Part shown: piece after piece, positions 14,809-25,414 of the stretch
How positions within the stretch are numbered: the first letter of the stretch is position 1
Layout: every line of letters begins with the position of its first letter
Assembly: GCF_011058165.1 (NCBI RefSeq)
Contig: NZ_JAALEG010000026.1
Span: forward strand, 1-64,000
Direction: 5' to 3'
DNA from: Rhodococcus aetherivorans
GTDB lineage: Bacteria; Actinomycetota; Actinomycetes; Mycobacteriales; Mycobacteriaceae
Length of the DNA stretch: 64,000 nucleotides
Made by a program: the position numbers and the translations under genes
The notes under the pieces: model-generated
Database searches by the model: none
Told to the model about the DNA's origin: nothing
Seen by the model: only the letters and a program-made list of their open reading frames with translations

Positions 14809-16215
14809 GTGTTGGCGGGGCAGGGCAAGAAGAAGCTGGGCACACTGGCGGGACGGCGCCGCCGGAACCTCCGGATCCTGTTCACCATCTGGGGAGCGGG
14901 AACCGTCGCGCTGCTCGTGGGGGGAGCCTTCGCGCTCTCCGACGTCCGCAGCGGGGAGGCCGCCGCCGCGATAGCGCCCGCGCCGGCGCCCGTCACCGCA
15001 ACCCCGCAGGTGGCGCCGGTACCCGCCGACGCGCTCGCCCCCACTGCTCCCGCGCTGGCGGCCACGCTCGCACCGGCGCTGGGGAACGCGGGACTCGGCA
15101 ACTTCACCGGCTCGATCACCGACGCCGCCACGGGCACCGTGCTGTGGTCGAAGGATCCCGCCCGGCCGATGATCCCGGCGTCGACGACGAAGGTCCTCAC
15201 CGCCGCTGCGGCGCTGCTCGCCCTGCCGGCCGAACACCGCGTCACCACCAAGGTCGTCGAGGGTGGCCGGCCGGGGGAGATCGTGCTCGTCGCCGGCGGC
15301 GATCCCACCCTCACCGCCCGGCCCGTCGGCGAATCCGGCTTCTACGCCGGCGCCCCGCGCATCGCCGACCTGGTGCAGCAGATCCAGCGGAGCGGCACCG
15401 TCGTCGACACGGTGCTCGTCGACGCCGGTGCCTACGCCGGCGACCCTCTGGCCCCCGGCTGGTTCCCGGCCGACATCGCCGGCGGTTCCGTGGCCCCGAT
15501 CGAACCGGTGATGCTCGACGGCGGCCGCCTGAACCCGCTCGAGGACGAGTCGCCGCGCACGCCCACCCCCGCCCTCGACGCCGGTCGGGCCCTCGCCGCA
15601 GCACTCGGCGCCGACCCCGCCCGGGTCGCCGCCGGCACCGCCCGGCCCGGAGCAGCCCCGCTGGCCGCGGTCCAGTCGGCGCCGCTGCGCGACCGGCTCG
15701 GGCAGATGATGGGCTACTCCGACAATGTCCTCGCCGAGGCCGTCGGCCGCGAGATCGCCGCGGCCGAGGGCGCCGAGCCGTCGTTCCGCGGCGCGGTCGA
15801 CAGCGTCTCCGCGGTCCTGCGCGAGGCCGGATTCGACCTGACCGGGCTCACCCTCCACGACGTGAGCGGGCTGTCCGTCGACAACCGGATTCCCGCGCAA
15901 CTGCTCGACGGGGTGATGGCCGCCGCCGCCGGAACCGAACAGGCGTCGCTGCGCCCGATGCTGGACTACCTGCCCGTCGCCGGCGCCACCGGCACCCTCT
16001 CCGAGCGCTACGCCTCGACCAATCGCGACGGGGCGGGTTGGGTCCGCGCGAAGACGGGCACTCTGTCACAGGCGAGCGGCCTGACCGGATTCGTCGTCGA
16101 CACCGACGGACGGGTGCTGACGTTCGCCCTGTTGTCCAACGACCGTCCGCCGGGCGAGAGCCGGCCGGCCCTCGACGCGGTGGCGGCGACCCTCCGAGGA
16201 TGCGGATGCCGATGA
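14809..16215 (+). CDS. dacB: D-alanyl-D-alanine carboxypeptidase/endopeptidase (PBP4-like, S13)
   Basis: A 468-residue class C penicillin-binding protein trimming peptidoglycan peptides. A membrane anchor or signal segment lies near residues 26-46 (ILFTIWGAGTVALLVGGAFAL), followed by an Ala/Pro-rich linker. The active-site triad motifs are visible: SxxK in PASTTKVLT (about 124-127), SxN in GYSDNVLAE (about 304-306) and KTG in RAKTGTLSQ. GTG 14809 has a gcggagg site. A TAGGCT -10 at 14716-14721 would give a leader of about 80 nt. Its stop overlaps the next start (ATGA), so it heads the dacB-metalloprotease-tilS-hpt operon. Confidence 0.93.
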   Translation: MLAGQGKKKLGTLAGRRRRNLRILFTIWGAGTVALLVGGAFALSDVRSGEAAAAIAPAPAPVTATPQVAPVPADALAPTAPALAATLAPALGNAGLGNFTGSITDAATGTVLWSKDPARPMIPASTTKVLTAAAALLALPAEHRVTTKVVEGGRPGEIVLVAGGDPTLTARPVGESGFYAGAPRIADLVQQIQRSGTVVDTVLVDAGAYAGDPLAPGWFPADIAGGSVAPIEPVMLDGGRLNPLEDESPRTPTPALDAGRALAAALGADPARVAAGTARPGAAPLAAVQSAPLRDRLGQMMGYSDNVLAEAVGREIAAAEGAEPSFRGAVDSVSAVLREAGFDLTGLTLHDVSGLSVDNRIPAQLLDGVMAAAAGTEQASLRPMLDYLPVAGATGTLSERYASTNRDGAGWVRAKTGTLSQASGLTGFVVDTDGRVLTFALLSNDRPPGESRPALDAVAATLRGCGCR

Positions 16216-17246
16216 CCGACCAGGACCGGACGCTGGGTGACGCGATCGACTGGAAGCTCGCGGCCGGGATCGGGGCGCGCCTGACCCGACCGGGCCCGGC
16301 GATGTCGCGCTACACCGCCGAGACCGTCTCCGCCGAGCTGGCGTCGGCCGCCGACCGCGCCGAGCCGCCGGTGCGGGAGCTGACCGGACTCGGTGACGGG
16401 CGGGACGTGCCGCCCGCCGCGGTCGTCGACCGGTCCGGCTGGGTGCACGCCGCCGCCAGGTCGATGGCAGACCTCACCGGTTCCGGGCCCGCCGACGGCC
16501 GCTGGGTCGGCAAGCCCGCCGGCGTGCAGGCCGGTGCGATGCTCGCGTACCTTTCCTCCGCCGTGCTCGGTCAGTACGACCCGTTCTCACGGTCGCTGCT
16601 GCTCGTCGCGCCGAACGTCGTCGCGGTCGAGCGGGCGCTGCGGGTGCCCACCGCCGACTTCCGGCTGTGGGTGTGCCTGCACGAGGTCACCCACCGCGTG
16701 CAGTTCGCCGAGGCGCCGTGGATGGCAGATCTGATGCGCGAGGCCGCGGCGGAGCTGGGCCGGACCGCGGAAGAGTCGTTCACCGACCTGGCCGGCCGGA
16801 TCACCGGGGTCCTGCGCGATCGCCGGCCGGGCGAGGAGAAACCCATGGCCGAGCGCGGCGTGCTCGGTCTCGTCCGAGCGGTGCAGTCCGAACCCCAGCG
16901 CGCCGCACTCGACCGCATGCTGGCCCTCGGCACCGTGCTCGAAGGCCACGCCGACCACGTGATGGACGCGGTCGGGCCCACCGTGGTGCCCGCCGTCGCG
17001 CAGATCCGCCGGGCGTTCGACAACCGCCGGCGCCGGGCCGTGAACCCCGTCCACCGCATCATCCGCGCACTGCTCGGGATGGACGCCAAGATGGCCCAGT
17101 ACGTGCAGGGCAAGAAGTTCGTCGACACCGTCGTCGAGCGGGCGGGCATGGCCCGGTTCAACGTCGTCTGGAGCGGTCCGGACGCGATGCCGACCCTCGC
17201 CGAGATCGACGACCCCCACGCGTGGATCGCGCGGGTGCTGGGCTGA
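16212..17246 (+). CDS. Zinc-dependent metalloprotease-like protein (DUF2342 / F420-biosynthesis-associated family)
   Basis: A 344-residue protein with a zincin motif HEVTH (LHEVTHRVQF, about residues 157-161) and a downstream EGHADHVMD helix that can supply the third ligand. It matches the actinobacterial family found between dacB and tilS. That family has been labelled both as zinc metalloprotease and as coenzyme F420 biosynthesis associated. The true function is unknown. ATG 16212 overlaps the dacB stop by four bases. ATG 16200 is an in-frame alternative. Only two bases separate it from tilS. Confidence 0.87.
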   Translation: MTDQDRTLGDAIDWKLAAGIGARLTRPGPAMSRYTAETVSAELASAADRAEPPVRELTGLGDGRDVPPAAVVDRSGWVHAAARSMADLTGSGPADGRWVGKPAGVQAGAMLAYLSSAVLGQYDPFSRSLLLVAPNVVAVERALRVPTADFRLWVCLHEVTHRVQFAEAPWMADLMREAAAELGRTAEESFTDLAGRITGVLRDRRPGEEKPMAERGVLGLVRAVQSEPQRAALDRMLALGTVLEGHADHVMDAVGPTVVPAVAQIRRAFDNRRRRAVNPVHRIIRALLGMDAKMAQYVQGKKFVDTVVERAGMARFNVVWSGPDAMPTLAEIDDPHAWIARVLG

Positions 17247-17248
17247 CG

Positions 17249-18247
17249 GTGTCGTCCGAGCGGCCGCTCCTGCCCGAGACCCCTGCCCTCCACGAGGTGC
17301 GCCTGGCCGTGCGGCGGTGGGTCGCGGCCCACGGCCGGTCCGTCGCGGTCGGCCTGTCCGGCGGCGCCGACTCGTCGGCCCTGACCGCCGCCGCCGTCGC
17401 CGAGGCGGATTCGGTGCGGGCCGTCGTCGTCGACCACGGCCTGCAACCCGGCTCCGGCGACGTGGCCGCCCTGGCCGCGGAGTTCGCGCGATCCGCCGGG
17501 TGCGGATCGGTGCAGGTCGTCCGCGTCGCGGTGACCGGCCCCGGCGGACTCGAGGCGGCTGCGCGCGCGGCCCGCTACCGGGCGCTCGGCGAGGCCCGGG
17601 CGGGGTTGCCCGTGCTGCTCGGGCACACGCTCGACGATCAGGCCGAGACGGTGCTGCTCGGGCTGGGCCGCGGTTCCGGTGCCCGGTCCCTCCGCGGCAT
17701 GTGCGAGTTCGACGATCCGTGGGGCCGCCCCCTGCTCGGGGTGCGCCGCGAGGTCACCCGCCGGGCATGCGCGGAACTGGGGTACGCGCCCTACGAGGAC
17801 GCGCACAACAGCGACCGGCGCTTCACCCGGGTGCGGCTGCGTGAGGAGGTGCTGCCGCTGCTCGAGGAGGTGCTCGGGGGTGGGGTCGCTTCGGCCCTGG
17901 CGCGCACGGCCCGGCAGTTGCGCGAGGACGAGGACGCATTGGAGGAGCTGGCCCTGCAACTGCTCGCGGAGGCCCGGGCCGGGACCGGCCTGGCCGTGGA
18001 CGCCCTCGCCGGCACTCCCGTGGCGGTGCGACGGCGGGTCCTGCGGCGATGGCTGCTCGACTCGGGGGCGTCGGCGCCGACGGACCGCACCCTGCGGGCC
18101 GCCGACGAGCTGATCGGCCGGTGGCGCGGGCAGGGCGCGGTGGCCGTGGGCGGCGGGCCGGAGCCCGGCGTCAGGTTGGTGGTCACGCGTCGGCGTGGCA
18201 GGCTGATCGTCGAGTTCGTCGGCCGGCGACAGGGCGCGGACGACTGA
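17249..18247 (+). CDS. tilS: tRNA(Ile)-lysidine synthase
   Basis: A 332-residue N-type ATP pyrophosphatase that converts the wobble cytidine of tRNA-Ile(CAU) to lysidine using lysine and ATP. The PP-loop reads [12 protein letters not shown] (about 30-41), followed by HTLDDQAET and a second domain with [11 protein letters not shown] 17249 begins two bases after the previous stop, consistent with tight coupling. It is essential in most bacteria. Location between the metalloprotease-like gene and hpt is conserved in actinobacteria. Confidence 0.95.
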   Translation: MSSERPLLPETPALHEVRLAVRRWVAAHGRSVAVGLSGGADSSALTAAAVAEADSVRAVVVDHGLQPGSGDVAALAAEFARSAGCGSVQVVRVAVTGPGGLEAAARAARYRALGEARAGLPVLLGHTLDDQAETVLLGLGRGSGARSLRGMCEFDDPWGRPLLGVRREVTRRACAELGYAPYEDAHNSDRRFTRVRLREEVLPLLEEVLGGGVASALARTARQLREDEDALEELALQLLAEARAGTGLAVDALAGTPVAVRRRVLRRWLLDSGASAPTDRTLRAADELIGRWRGQGAVAVGGGPEPGVRLVVTRRRGRLIVEFVGRRQGADD

Positions 18248-18267
18248 GGGAAGGCAGGAAGAACCCG

Positions 18268-18822
18268 GTGTACGAGAACGACATCGCGTCGGTACTGATC
18301 TCCGAGGACCAGATCAAGCAGCGCACGAAGGAGCTGGCCGAGACCATCGCCACGCGCTACCCGGTGGGCGCACCCGAGGGTGACCTGCTGCTCATCGGCG
18401 TGCTCAAGGGCGCGATCTTCTTCATGACCGACTTCGCGCGGGCACTGCCGATCCCCACCCAGATGGAGTTCATGGCGGTCAGCTCGTACGGGTCGTCCAC
18501 GTCCTCGTCCGGTGTGGTGCGCATCCTCAAGGACCTCGACAAGGACATCGCCGGCCGGAACGTGCTGATCGTCGAGGACATCATCGACTCCGGCCTGACG
18601 CTGTCCTGGCTCATGCGCAACCTCTCCTCGCGCAACCCGGCGTCCCTCGAGGTGGTGACGTTGCTGCGCAAGCCGGAGGCCGTGAAGGTCGACGTCCACG
18701 TCGCCGACGTGGGATTCGACATTCCGGACGAGTTCGTCGTCGGCTACGGCCTCGACTACGACGAGCGCTACCGCGATCTGCCGTACATCGGCACCCTCGA
18801 CCCGAAGGTCTACACCGGCTGA
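18268..18822 (+). CDS. hpt: Hypoxanthine(-guanine) phosphoribosyltransferase
   Basis: A 184-residue purine salvage enzyme making IMP or GMP from base and PRPP. The PRPP-binding motif is [14 protein letters not shown] (about 92-105). The flexible loop carries SSYGSST, and the C-terminal [13 protein letters not shown] is typical of HPRT. GTG 18268 is preceded by ggaaggcaggaa. It is the last gene of the dacB-tilS-hpt run. Its 3' end overlaps the convergent kinase gene by 13 bases. Confidence 0.96.
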   Translation: MYENDIASVLISEDQIKQRTKELAETIATRYPVGAPEGDLLLIGVLKGAIFFMTDFARALPIPTQMEFMAVSSYGSSTSSSGVVRILKDLDKDIAGRNVLIVEDIIDSGLTLSWLMRNLSSRNPASLEVVTLLRKPEAVKVDVHVADVGFDIPDEFVVGYGLDYDERYRDLPYIGTLDPKVYTG

Positions 18823-20978
18823 TCCGAGGTCGGCCCCACCGGATCGCGCGTCGACCGCGTCGGGGCCATGCCGCGCTGCAGCGCCCGCAGGTCGTCCTCC
18901 ATGATGCGGAACAACCAGTACACGAGCACGAACGCGGCGATGCTGCCCACCGCCAGCACCCGGACCGCGACGAGAACCTGCTGGATCTCCTCGGGCGAGA
19001 GATACGTCACGCCGGCGACCCCGACGAGCGGCACGGCCGCCGCGAGCGCCAGGTAACGCACACTGCGCCGGTGCAGCCCCTCGAGTTCGCGGGCGTCCGT
19101 GGCGTCGGTCGCCCCGTGCGGCAGGAACGCCGGATACAACGATCGCACCATGTAGAAGGCGACCAGGAAGAACGGGTAGGCGACGGCGATCGCGCCGCAC
19201 ACCAGGATCGACGTGAGGAAGTGCGCGGCCGAGGGGCCGTCGATGTTGCCGCCGACGAAGTGCAGCGCGACGGGGAACGCGATGCCCGCGACCGTCCACA
19301 GGGTCATCACCACCGCGGCGACGCGGTCGCTGATCAGCAGCGCGTCGTGCCGGGCCCGGGCGAGTTCCACCGCGTTGTAGCTGCGGCCGCGGTGGAGGCC
19401 GCGCGGCACGGTGATCAGCCGTCGGCACAGGTACACGATGATCACCGTGCCGAGGGGGAAGGAGATCCCGTTGATGATCAGCGCGAGCTGTTCGAACTCG
19501 CGCTGGGTGTCCGGTGGGAGCCGGTCGACGATCAGGTTCGCGTTGTGCTGGTAGTTGTACAGGGCGGCCAGCACGTTCGGGATCGCGATCGCGGCCGTGA
19601 GGATCGGCACCACGGGGCGGCGCAGCCGGGCCCGCCAGCTGTGCGGCGGCGGGTCGACGAGGTCCCGGGCCCGCGGATCGAGGCATAGGTCGAACTGCTG
19701 GGCCAGCTCCGCGCCCGACGCCCACCGGTCCGCCGGATCCGGCTCGAGGCACTTCGCGAGCACCCGGAGCAGGGTCTGGGGGCAGTCGGCCGGGACCCGC
19801 TCGCGTGCAGCCGCGGTCAGTCCCGTGCGGCGCCGCGCGAGCATGGTCTCGAGCGCGGGCAGGGTCTCGGCGCCCAGATCGTCCTCGCTGTTGGGCCGGC
19901 CGCCGGTGAGCAGTTCCCACAGCATCACCCCGAGCGCGTAGATGTCGCTGCGGGTGTCCATGTCCGCGGCGGTGCCGGGCAGCCCGGGATGGCACGCCTC
20001 GAGTTGTTCGGGCGACATGTAGGCCAGGGACCCGCCGAGGTACGCCACGGCGGACGTGCCGCCGACGGACTCGGCGAAGCTGATGTTGAAGTCGGCGAGC
20101 TTGGGCACGCCCTCCGCGGTGAGCAGGACGTTGGCCGGCTTGACGTCGCGGTGGAGCACGCCGCGCCGGTCGGCGTAGTCCAGCGCGGAGGCGAGCCGGC
20201 GGCCGAGCCACGCGACGGTCTCGGGCCAGGTCAGGCTCTCGAGCCGGCTGCGCACGGTCGACTCGGCGGGCCGGATCTCACCCTTCTCGGCGAGGGTCTC
20301 GTCGACGACGTCGAGCAGGAGCCGGCCGCTGCGCTGCTCCGGCGGGGTGGTGCGCACCCGGTGCAGCACCCGCAGCAGCGTCCCGCCCGGCAGATACTGC
20401 ATGTACAGCAGCCGCAGGCCGTGTTCCGGCAGGATCCGCTGGTCGAAGACGCGGACGATGTAGTCGTGGTCGAGCTGGGCGAGGGTCTGCGCCTCGGTGC
20501 CGCGGTCGGGGGAGATCTTCACCGCGACGAGCCGCTGCATCGAGTGCTGCCGGGCGAGGAACACGCGGCCGAAGGCGCCGCGGCCGAGGTTGGTGAGCAG
20601 GTCGAAGTCGTCGATCCGGTTCCCGGCCTCGACGTCGTCGATGCCGGCGGGGACGCGGACCGGGAAGGGCTCGGTCGTCGCCTCGCCAGGAAGGACGGCC
20701 GCAGCCGTGCGGGTCGGCTCGGTGGTCGCATCGGCCGTGCGCGTGAGGTCAACAGGTGCGGTACGGGTGGGATCGGCCGCAACCGTGCGGGTCGGCTCGG
20801 CCGCAGCCGTGCGGGTCGGCTCGGCCGCAGCCGTGCGGGTCGGCTCGGCCGCAGCCGTGCGGGTCGGCTCGGCCGCAGCCGTTCGGGTCGGCTCGGCCTC
20901 GGTGATCCGGGTCGGCTCGGCCTCGGTGATCCGGGTCGGGTCGGCCTCGGTTGCAGCGTCCGGCTCCTGCATGGCCAT
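18810..20978 (-). CDS. Membrane serine/threonine protein kinase with TR-rich repeat N-terminus
   Basis: A 722-residue protein. Residues 11-93 are repeats of about eight residues centred on EPTRTAAA. The Hanks-type kinase domain spans about 124-430 and has glycine loop [12 protein letters not shown], Lys154, catalytic HRD (276-278) and PEQL with SDIYALGV. The usual DFG is DFN (296-298), which keeps the Mg-binding Asp. The last 270 residues hold six membrane helices (about 456-476, 498-518, 552-577, 587-613, 641-660, 668-690) instead of the usual single helix with PASTA sensor. The N-terminal threonines are plausible autophosphorylation sites. TATCAT lies 5 nt before ATG 20978 with no ribosome site, so the mRNA is probably leaderless. 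A second ATG lies at 20972. The input signal is unknown. Confidence 0.9.
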   Translation of the reverse strand: MAMQEPDAATEADPTRITEAEPTRITEAEPTRTAAAEPTRTAAAEPTRTAAAEPTRTAAAEPTRTVAADPTRTAPVDLTRTADATTEPTRTAAAVLPGEATTEPFPVRVPAGIDDVEAGNRIDDFDLLTNLGRGAFGRVFLARQHSMQRLVAVKISPDRGTEAQTLAQLDHDYIVRVFDQRILPEHGLRLLYMQYLPGGTLLRVLHRVRTTPPEQRSGRLLLDVVDETLAEKGEIRPAESTVRSRLESLTWPETVAWLGRRLASALDYADRRGVLHRDVKPANVLLTAEGVPKLADFNISFAESVGGTSAVAYLGGSLAYMSPEQLEACHPGLPGTAADMDTRSDIYALGVMLWELLTGGRPNSEDDLGAETLPALETMLARRRTGLTAAARERVPADCPQTLLRVLAKCLEPDPADRWASGAELAQQFDLCLDPRARDLVDPPPHSWRARLRRPVVPILTAAIAIPNVLAALYNYQHNANLIVDRLPPDTQREFEQLALIINGISFPLGTVIIVYLCRRLITVPRGLHRGRSYNAVELARARHDALLISDRVAAVVMTLWTVAGIAFPVALHFVGGNIDGPSAAHFLTSILVCGAIAVAYPFFLVAFYMVRSLYPAFLPHGATDATDARELEGLHRRSVRYLALAAAVPLVGVAGVTYLSPEEIQQVLVAVRVLAVGSIAAFVLVYWLFRIMEDDLRALQRGMAPTRSTRDPVGPTSDQPV
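20784..20951 (-). repeat. Seven tandem 24-bp repeats encoding the TR-rich kinase tail
   Basis: Four identical 24-bp copies (20784-20879, each beginning cgtgcgggtcggctcggc) are followed by three variant copies to 20951. Further degenerate copies extend toward 20700. They lie in frame within the kinase gene and encode E-P-T-R-T-A-A-A or E-P-T-R-I-T-E-A. Identical copies suggest recent expansion and possible copy-number variation between strains. Confidence 0.93.
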
Positions 20979-21202
20979 GCGAAATGATAACCACGTCGTG
21001 GCCCGTGACCGCAGGCACCTGACGCGACCGGGAACCCCCGGGTGGTCCCGGACGTTGATCCTTCGGACCGTGCGGCCGCGCGAGGGCAACGCTGCGCGTC
21101 CACGCGGTAACCTTGCGGTGTCCGGTTCGTCGCCGGACTCCTCGGGACGACCACGATGATGACCGCACTATCGAAAGGACCGGCCGGCCGGGCCGAACCT
21201 GT

Positions 21203-23509
21203 ATGAACCGCAAGACAGTGTTCCGTAATCTGGCGATCGTCGCCGGCATCCTGTTGGTCATCTACGCCTTCAGCTACTTCGGCGACGACACCCGCGGTTT
21301 CGCCAAGGTGGACACGTCTGTCGCGATCGCCCAGCTCGACGCGAACAACGTCAGCCGGGCGCAGATCGACGACCGCGAGCAGCAGGTCCGCCTGTGGCTG
21401 AAGAGCGGCAACGAGGCGACCGGAGACAACACCGAGATCCTCGCGAAGTACCCGGAGTCGGCGTCCGAGCAGATCTTCGACAAGGTCGCCGGCGCGGGCC
21501 TCGAGAAGTTCGACACCACCGTCACCCAGGAGAGCTGGCTGACGTCGATCCTGCTGTTCGTGCTCCCGATGATCATCCTGCTCGGGGTGTTCTTCTTCGT
21601 GATGAGCCGCATGCAGGGCGGTGGCCGCGGCGGCATGATGGGCTTCGGCAAGTCCAAGGCCAAGCAGCTGTCCAAGGACATGCCCAAGACCACGTTCGCC
21701 GACGTCGCCGGTGCGGACGAGGCGGTCGAAGAGCTGTACGAGATCAAGGACTTCCTCCAGAATCCGGCGCGCTACCAGGCCCTCGGCGCGAAGATCCCGA
21801 AGGGCGTGCTGCTGTACGGACCTCCCGGTACGGGCAAGACGCTGCTCGCCCGCGCGGTCGCCGGCGAGGCCGGTGTCCCGTTCTTCACCATCTCCGGTTC
21901 GGACTTCGTGGAGATGTTCGTCGGTGTCGGCGCGTCCCGCGTGCGCGACCTGTTCGAGCAGGCCAAGCAGAACAGCCCGTGCATCATCTTCGTCGACGAG
22001 ATCGACGCGGTCGGCCGCCAGCGTGGCGCCGGCCTCGGCGGTGGCCACGACGAACGTGAGCAGACGCTCAACCAGCTGCTCGTCGAGATGGACGGCTTCG
22101 GGGACCGGCAGGGCATCATCCTCATCGCCGCCACCAACCGTCCCGACATCCTGGATCCGGCCCTGCTGCGTCCGGGCCGGTTCGACCGGCAGATCCCGGT
22201 CAGCAATCCCGATCTCGCCGGGCGCCGGGCGATCCTGCAGGTGCATTCCAAGGGCAAGCCGCTCGACCAGAACGCCGACCTCGAGGGGCTGGCCAAGCGC
22301 ACGGTCGGCATGTCCGGTGCCGACCTGGCCAACGTCGTGAACGAGGCCGCGCTGCTCACTGCGCGCGAGAACGGCACCGTCATCACCGAGGCCTCGCTCG
22401 AGGAGTCGGTGGACCGCGTGATCGGCGGCCCGCGGCGCAAGAGCCGCATCATCAGCGAGCACGAGAAGAAGATCACCGCCTACCACGAGGGCGGGCACAC
22501 GCTCGCCGCCTGGGCGATGCCGGACATCGAGCCGGTCTACAAGGTGACGATCCTCGCCCGTGGCCGCACCGGTGGTCACGCGATGACCGTCCCCGAGGAC
22601 GACAAGGGCCTGATGACCCGCTCGGAGATGATCGCCCGCCTGGTGATGGCCATGGGTGGCCGCGCCGCCGAGGAACTCGTGTTCCACGAGCCGACGACGG
22701 GTGCCTCCTCCGACATCGACCAGGCCACCAAGATCGCCCGGGCGATGGTCACCGAGTACGGCATGAGCGCCCGCCTCGGCGCCGTCCGCTACGGGCAGGA
22801 ACACGGCGATCCGTTCCTCGGCCGCTCGATGGGCGTGCAGTCCGACTACTCGCACGAGGTGGCCCGCGAGATCGACGAGGAGGTACGCAACCTCATCGAG
22901 GCCGCGCACACCGAGGCGTGGGCGATCCTCAACGACTACCGCGACGCGCTGGACCTGCTCGCCGGTGAGCTGCTCGAGCACGAGACCCTCACCCGCAAGG
23001 ACCTCGAGCGGATCCTCGCCTCCGTCGAGAAGCGGCCACGGATCACCGAGTTCAACGACTTCGGTGGACGCACGCCGTCGGACAAGCCCCCGATCAAGAC
23101 GCCGGCCGAGCTGGCGAAGGAACGCGGCGAGCCGTGGCCGCCGGAAGCGGTGCGCCCGTCCTTCACCAAGCCCGCCCAGCCGCAGCCGCAGCCCGCGGCA
23201 CCGACGAACGGGCATCCGGCGCCGGTGCCGGCGCCCGCCTCGGAGCCCCTGCCGGGCTTCGGGCAGCCGCCGCACCCGGGTGGGCCGCGTCATGCGACCC
23301 GGCCCGACTACGGCGCGCCGGCCGGCTGGTCGGCACCCGGTTGGCCGCCGGCCGAGTCCGAGCAGCCGCCGCAGAGCACCTATCCTGGGTATCCGCAATG
23401 GACCCAGCCCGCGCGCCCGGCCGACGACGACGAGCGGCAGGCCGGTAGGAACGTGGCTCCCGAGCCACCGCCGACACAGCCGTGGGAGGGGCCGACCGGT
23501 CCGCGCTGA
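21203..23509 (+). CDS. ftsH: ATP-dependent zinc metalloprotease FtsH
   Basis: A 768-residue membrane AAA protease that degrades misassembled membrane proteins and some regulators. A first membrane helix at about 9-27, an extracytoplasmic segment and a second helix at about 114-134 ([18 protein letters not shown]) precede the ATPase. Walker A GPPGTGKT starts at residue 206; Walker B is IIFVDEIDA and the pore loop is near [10 protein letters not shown]. The protease zinc site is His428-Glu-Gly-Gly-His432. The final 140 residues are a Pro-rich tail (many PQP and GYP-like runs), longer than in E. coli. ATG 21203 is chosen by homology to MNRK starts. TAACCT at 21108-21113 is a plausible -10. Confidence 0.97.
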   Translation: MNRKTVFRNLAIVAGILLVIYAFSYFGDDTRGFAKVDTSVAIAQLDANNVSRAQIDDREQQVRLWLKSGNEATGDNTEILAKYPESASEQIFDKVAGAGLEKFDTTVTQESWLTSILLFVLPMIILLGVFFFVMSRMQGGGRGGMMGFGKSKAKQLSKDMPKTTFADVAGADEAVEELYEIKDFLQNPARYQALGAKIPKGVLLYGPPGTGKTLLARAVAGEAGVPFFTISGSDFVEMFVGVGASRVRDLFEQAKQNSPCIIFVDEIDAVGRQRGAGLGGGHDEREQTLNQLLVEMDGFGDRQGIILIAATNRPDILDPALLRPGRFDRQIPVSNPDLAGRRAILQVHSKGKPLDQNADLEGLAKRTVGMSGADLANVVNEAALLTARENGTVITEASLEESVDRVIGGPRRKSRIISEHEKKITAYHEGGHTLAAWAMPDIEPVYKVTILARGRTGGHAMTVPEDDKGLMTRSEMIARLVMAMGGRAAEELVFHEPTTGASSDIDQATKIARAMVTEYGMSARLGAVRYGQEHGDPFLGRSMGVQSDYSHEVAREIDEEVRNLIEAAHTEAWAILNDYRDALDLLAGELLEHETLTRKDLERILASVEKRPRITEFNDFGGRTPSDKPPIKTPAELAKERGEPWPPEAVRPSFTKPAQPQPQPAAPTNGHPAPVPAPASEPLPGFGQPPHPGGPRHATRPDYGAPAGWSAPGWPPAESEQPPQSTYPGYPQWTQPARPADDDERQAGRNVAPEPPPTQPWEGPTGPR

Positions 23510-23541
23510 GCCCGAGTCAACGAGAGTGGAGGTACGGTCTG

Positions 23542-24195
23542 GTGTCGGTGAATCACCTGGATTCCGAGACGGATTCCGCGTCGATCGGCGGTGACGGCGA
23601 GGTCCTGCGCAGCCTGGAATCGGGCCGGGTCTTCGATCAGGCCCGCGCGGAGGCGGCCGTCCGGGAACTGTTGATCGCGGTGGGGGAGGACCCCGAGCGC
23701 GAAGGTCTGCTCGACACCCCGGCCCGCGTCGCGCGGGCGTACCGGGAGATGTTCGCCGGCCTGTACACCGACCCGGACTCGGTCCTCGACAAGACCTTCG
23801 ACGAGGGCCATCAGGAACTCGTCCTGGTGCGTGACATCCCGATGTACTCCACGTGCGAGCACCACCTGGTCTCGTTCCACGGGGTCGCGCACGTGGGCTA
23901 CATTCCCGGCCGCACCGGCCGGGTGACCGGGTTGTCGAAGCTGGCGCGGGTGGTGGACCTGTACGCCAAGCGCCCGCAGGTGCAGGAGCGGCTGACCAGT
24001 CAGATCGCGGATGCGCTCGTGCGCAAGCTCGATCCGGTCGGGGTGATCGTCGTCGTCGAGGCCGAGCATCTGTGCATGGCCATGCGGGGCATCCGCAAGC
24101 CCGGGGCGAGCACCACCACCTCGGCGGTGCGGGGGCTGCTGCAGTCCAACTCGGCGTCGCGCGCCGAGGCTCTGGATCTGATCCTCCGCCGGTGA
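23542..24195 (+). CDS. folE: GTP cyclohydrolase I
   Basis: A 217-residue enzyme converting GTP to dihydroneopterin triphosphate, the first step of folate synthesis. Zinc ligands and catalytic residues lie in [12 protein letters not shown] (Cys105, His107, His108) and [10 protein letters not shown] (Cys near 176). The active-site loop [18 protein letters not shown] is intact. GTG 23542 has ggagg at the right spacing. The frame is open 20 codons further upstream inside the ftsH end, but these are not family-like. The next gene, folP, overlaps by four bases. Confidence 0.96.
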   Translation: MSVNHLDSETDSASIGGDGEVLRSLESGRVFDQARAEAAVRELLIAVGEDPEREGLLDTPARVARAYREMFAGLYTDPDSVLDKTFDEGHQELVLVRDIPMYSTCEHHLVSFHGVAHVGYIPGRTGRVTGLSKLARVVDLYAKRPQVQERLTSQIADALVRKLDPVGVIVVVEAEHLCMAMRGIRKPGASTTTSAVRGLLQSNSASRAEALDLILRR

Positions 24196-25049
24196 GCGCG
24201 CTCCCGAACCCCGGGCGCCCGGTGGTGATGGGCGTGCTGAACGTGACCCGGGATTCGTTCTCGGACGGTGGCCGGTACCTCGACCGCGACGCGGCGATCG
24301 CGCACGGTCTGGAACTGCGCGACCTCGGCGTGGACATCGTCGACGTCGGCGGCGAATCCACCCGTCCCGGAGCGGCCCGGGTCGACCCGGAGGTCGAGGC
24401 CGGGCGCGTCGCGCCGGTCATCGCCGCCCTGAGCGCCGCCGGCATCCCCACGAGCGTCGACACCATGCGCGCGTCCGTGGCCGAGGCCGCGATCGAGGCC
24501 GGCGTCACCATCGTCAACGACGTCTCGGGTGGGCGCGCCGACTCCCGCATGGCCGCGGTCGTGGCGTCGGCAGGCGTGCCGTGGATCCTCATGCACTGGC
24601 GGCCTGCGGGCGGCTTCGTGCACGCCGGCGGGTCCACCCACTACGACGACGTGGTCCGGGAGGTCCGCGATGAGCTGATGGTGCAGGTGGATGCCGCGCT
24701 CACGGCAGGCGTGGAGCCGGCGAACATCATCCTCGATCCCGGACTCGGTTTCGTGAAGGACGCCGACCACAACTGGGAACTGCTGCACCGGCTGCCCGAG
24801 CTGACCGAGCTCGGCTACCCGGTGCTGATCGGCGCGTCGCGCAAGCGGTTCCTCGGGTCCCTGCTCGCCGCCCCCGACGGCACGATCCGGCCACCCGGCG
24901 GCCGCGAGGTGGCCACCGCGGTCGTGTCGGCGCTCGCGGCGGAGCGCGGGGCCTGGGGGGTGCGCGTGCACGACGTGCGGGCGTCGCTCGACGCCGTCGC
25001 CGTCGTCGGCGCGTGGCAGCGCGGCAGTGCGGCGGGAGGACCGGCGTGA
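24192..25049 (+). CDS. folP: Dihydropteroate synthase
   Basis: A 285-residue TIM-barrel enzyme condensing dihydropterin pyrophosphate with p-aminobenzoate; it is the sulfonamide target. Signatures are [15 protein letters not shown] near the N-terminus, [22 protein letters not shown] and [13 protein letters not shown] 24192 overlaps the folE stop (GTGA), and its own stop overlaps folB in the same way, so the four fol genes are translationally chained. Confidence 0.96.
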   Translation: MSALPNPGRPVVMGVLNVTRDSFSDGGRYLDRDAAIAHGLELRDLGVDIVDVGGESTRPGAARVDPEVEAGRVAPVIAALSAAGIPTSVDTMRASVAEAAIEAGVTIVNDVSGGRADSRMAAVVASAGVPWILMHWRPAGGFVHAGGSTHYDDVVREVRDELMVQVDAALTAGVEPANIILDPGLGFVKDADHNWELLHRLPELTELGYPVLIGASRKRFLGSLLAAPDGTIRPPGGREVATAVVSALAAERGAWGVRVHDVRASLDAVAVVGAWQRGSAAGGPA

Positions 25050-25414
25050 GCGACCGGATCGAACTGCGCGGACTGCGCGTACGCGGCCACCACGGCGTGT
25101 TCGACCACGAGAAGCGCGACGGTCAGGACTTCCTGATCGACATCGTCGCGTGGCTCGATCTCGCGCCGGCCGCGGCGAGCGACGCCCTCGACGACACCCT
25201 GCACTACGGCATCCTTGCCGAGCGGGCCGCCGCGATCGTCGCGGGCCCGTCGCGGGACCTCATCGAGACCGTCGCCGGCGAGATCGCCGACGACGTCCTC
25301 ACCGATCCGCGGGTCACCCGGGTCGAGGTCACCGTCCACAAGCCGTCGGCGCCGATCCCGCTGACCTTCGCGGACGTAGCGGTGGTGGTCGATCGCACCC
25401 GGAGCGGCTCGTGA
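25046..25414 (+). CDS. folB: Dihydroneopterin aldolase
   Basis: A 122-residue FolB that cleaves dihydroneopterin to 6-hydroxymethyl-dihydropterin and glycolaldehyde. It shows [18 protein letters not shown] at the N-terminus, the active-site tyrosine region TLHYGILAE and the catalytic lysine region [14 protein letters not shown] 25046 overlaps folP by four bases, and folK begins on its stop codon. Confidence 0.95.
   Translation: MSDRIELRGLRVRGHHGVFDHEKRDGQDFLIDIVAWLDLAPAAASDALDDTLHYGILAERAAAIVAGPSRDLIETVAGEIADDVLTDPRVTRVEVTVHKPSAPIPLTFADVAVVVDRTRSGS

Noticed and set aside
14723-14974. A GTG-started frame after the TAGGCT element, as a leader peptide of dacB
   Set aside because: It continues far into dacB in another frame with no family similarity or Cys/His/Trp codon run.
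20519-24637. A minus-strand open frame of about 1372 codons opposite ftsH, folE and folP
   Set aside because: It runs through three well-recognised plus-strand genes and part of the kinase gene in another frame, and its translation has no recognisable domain.
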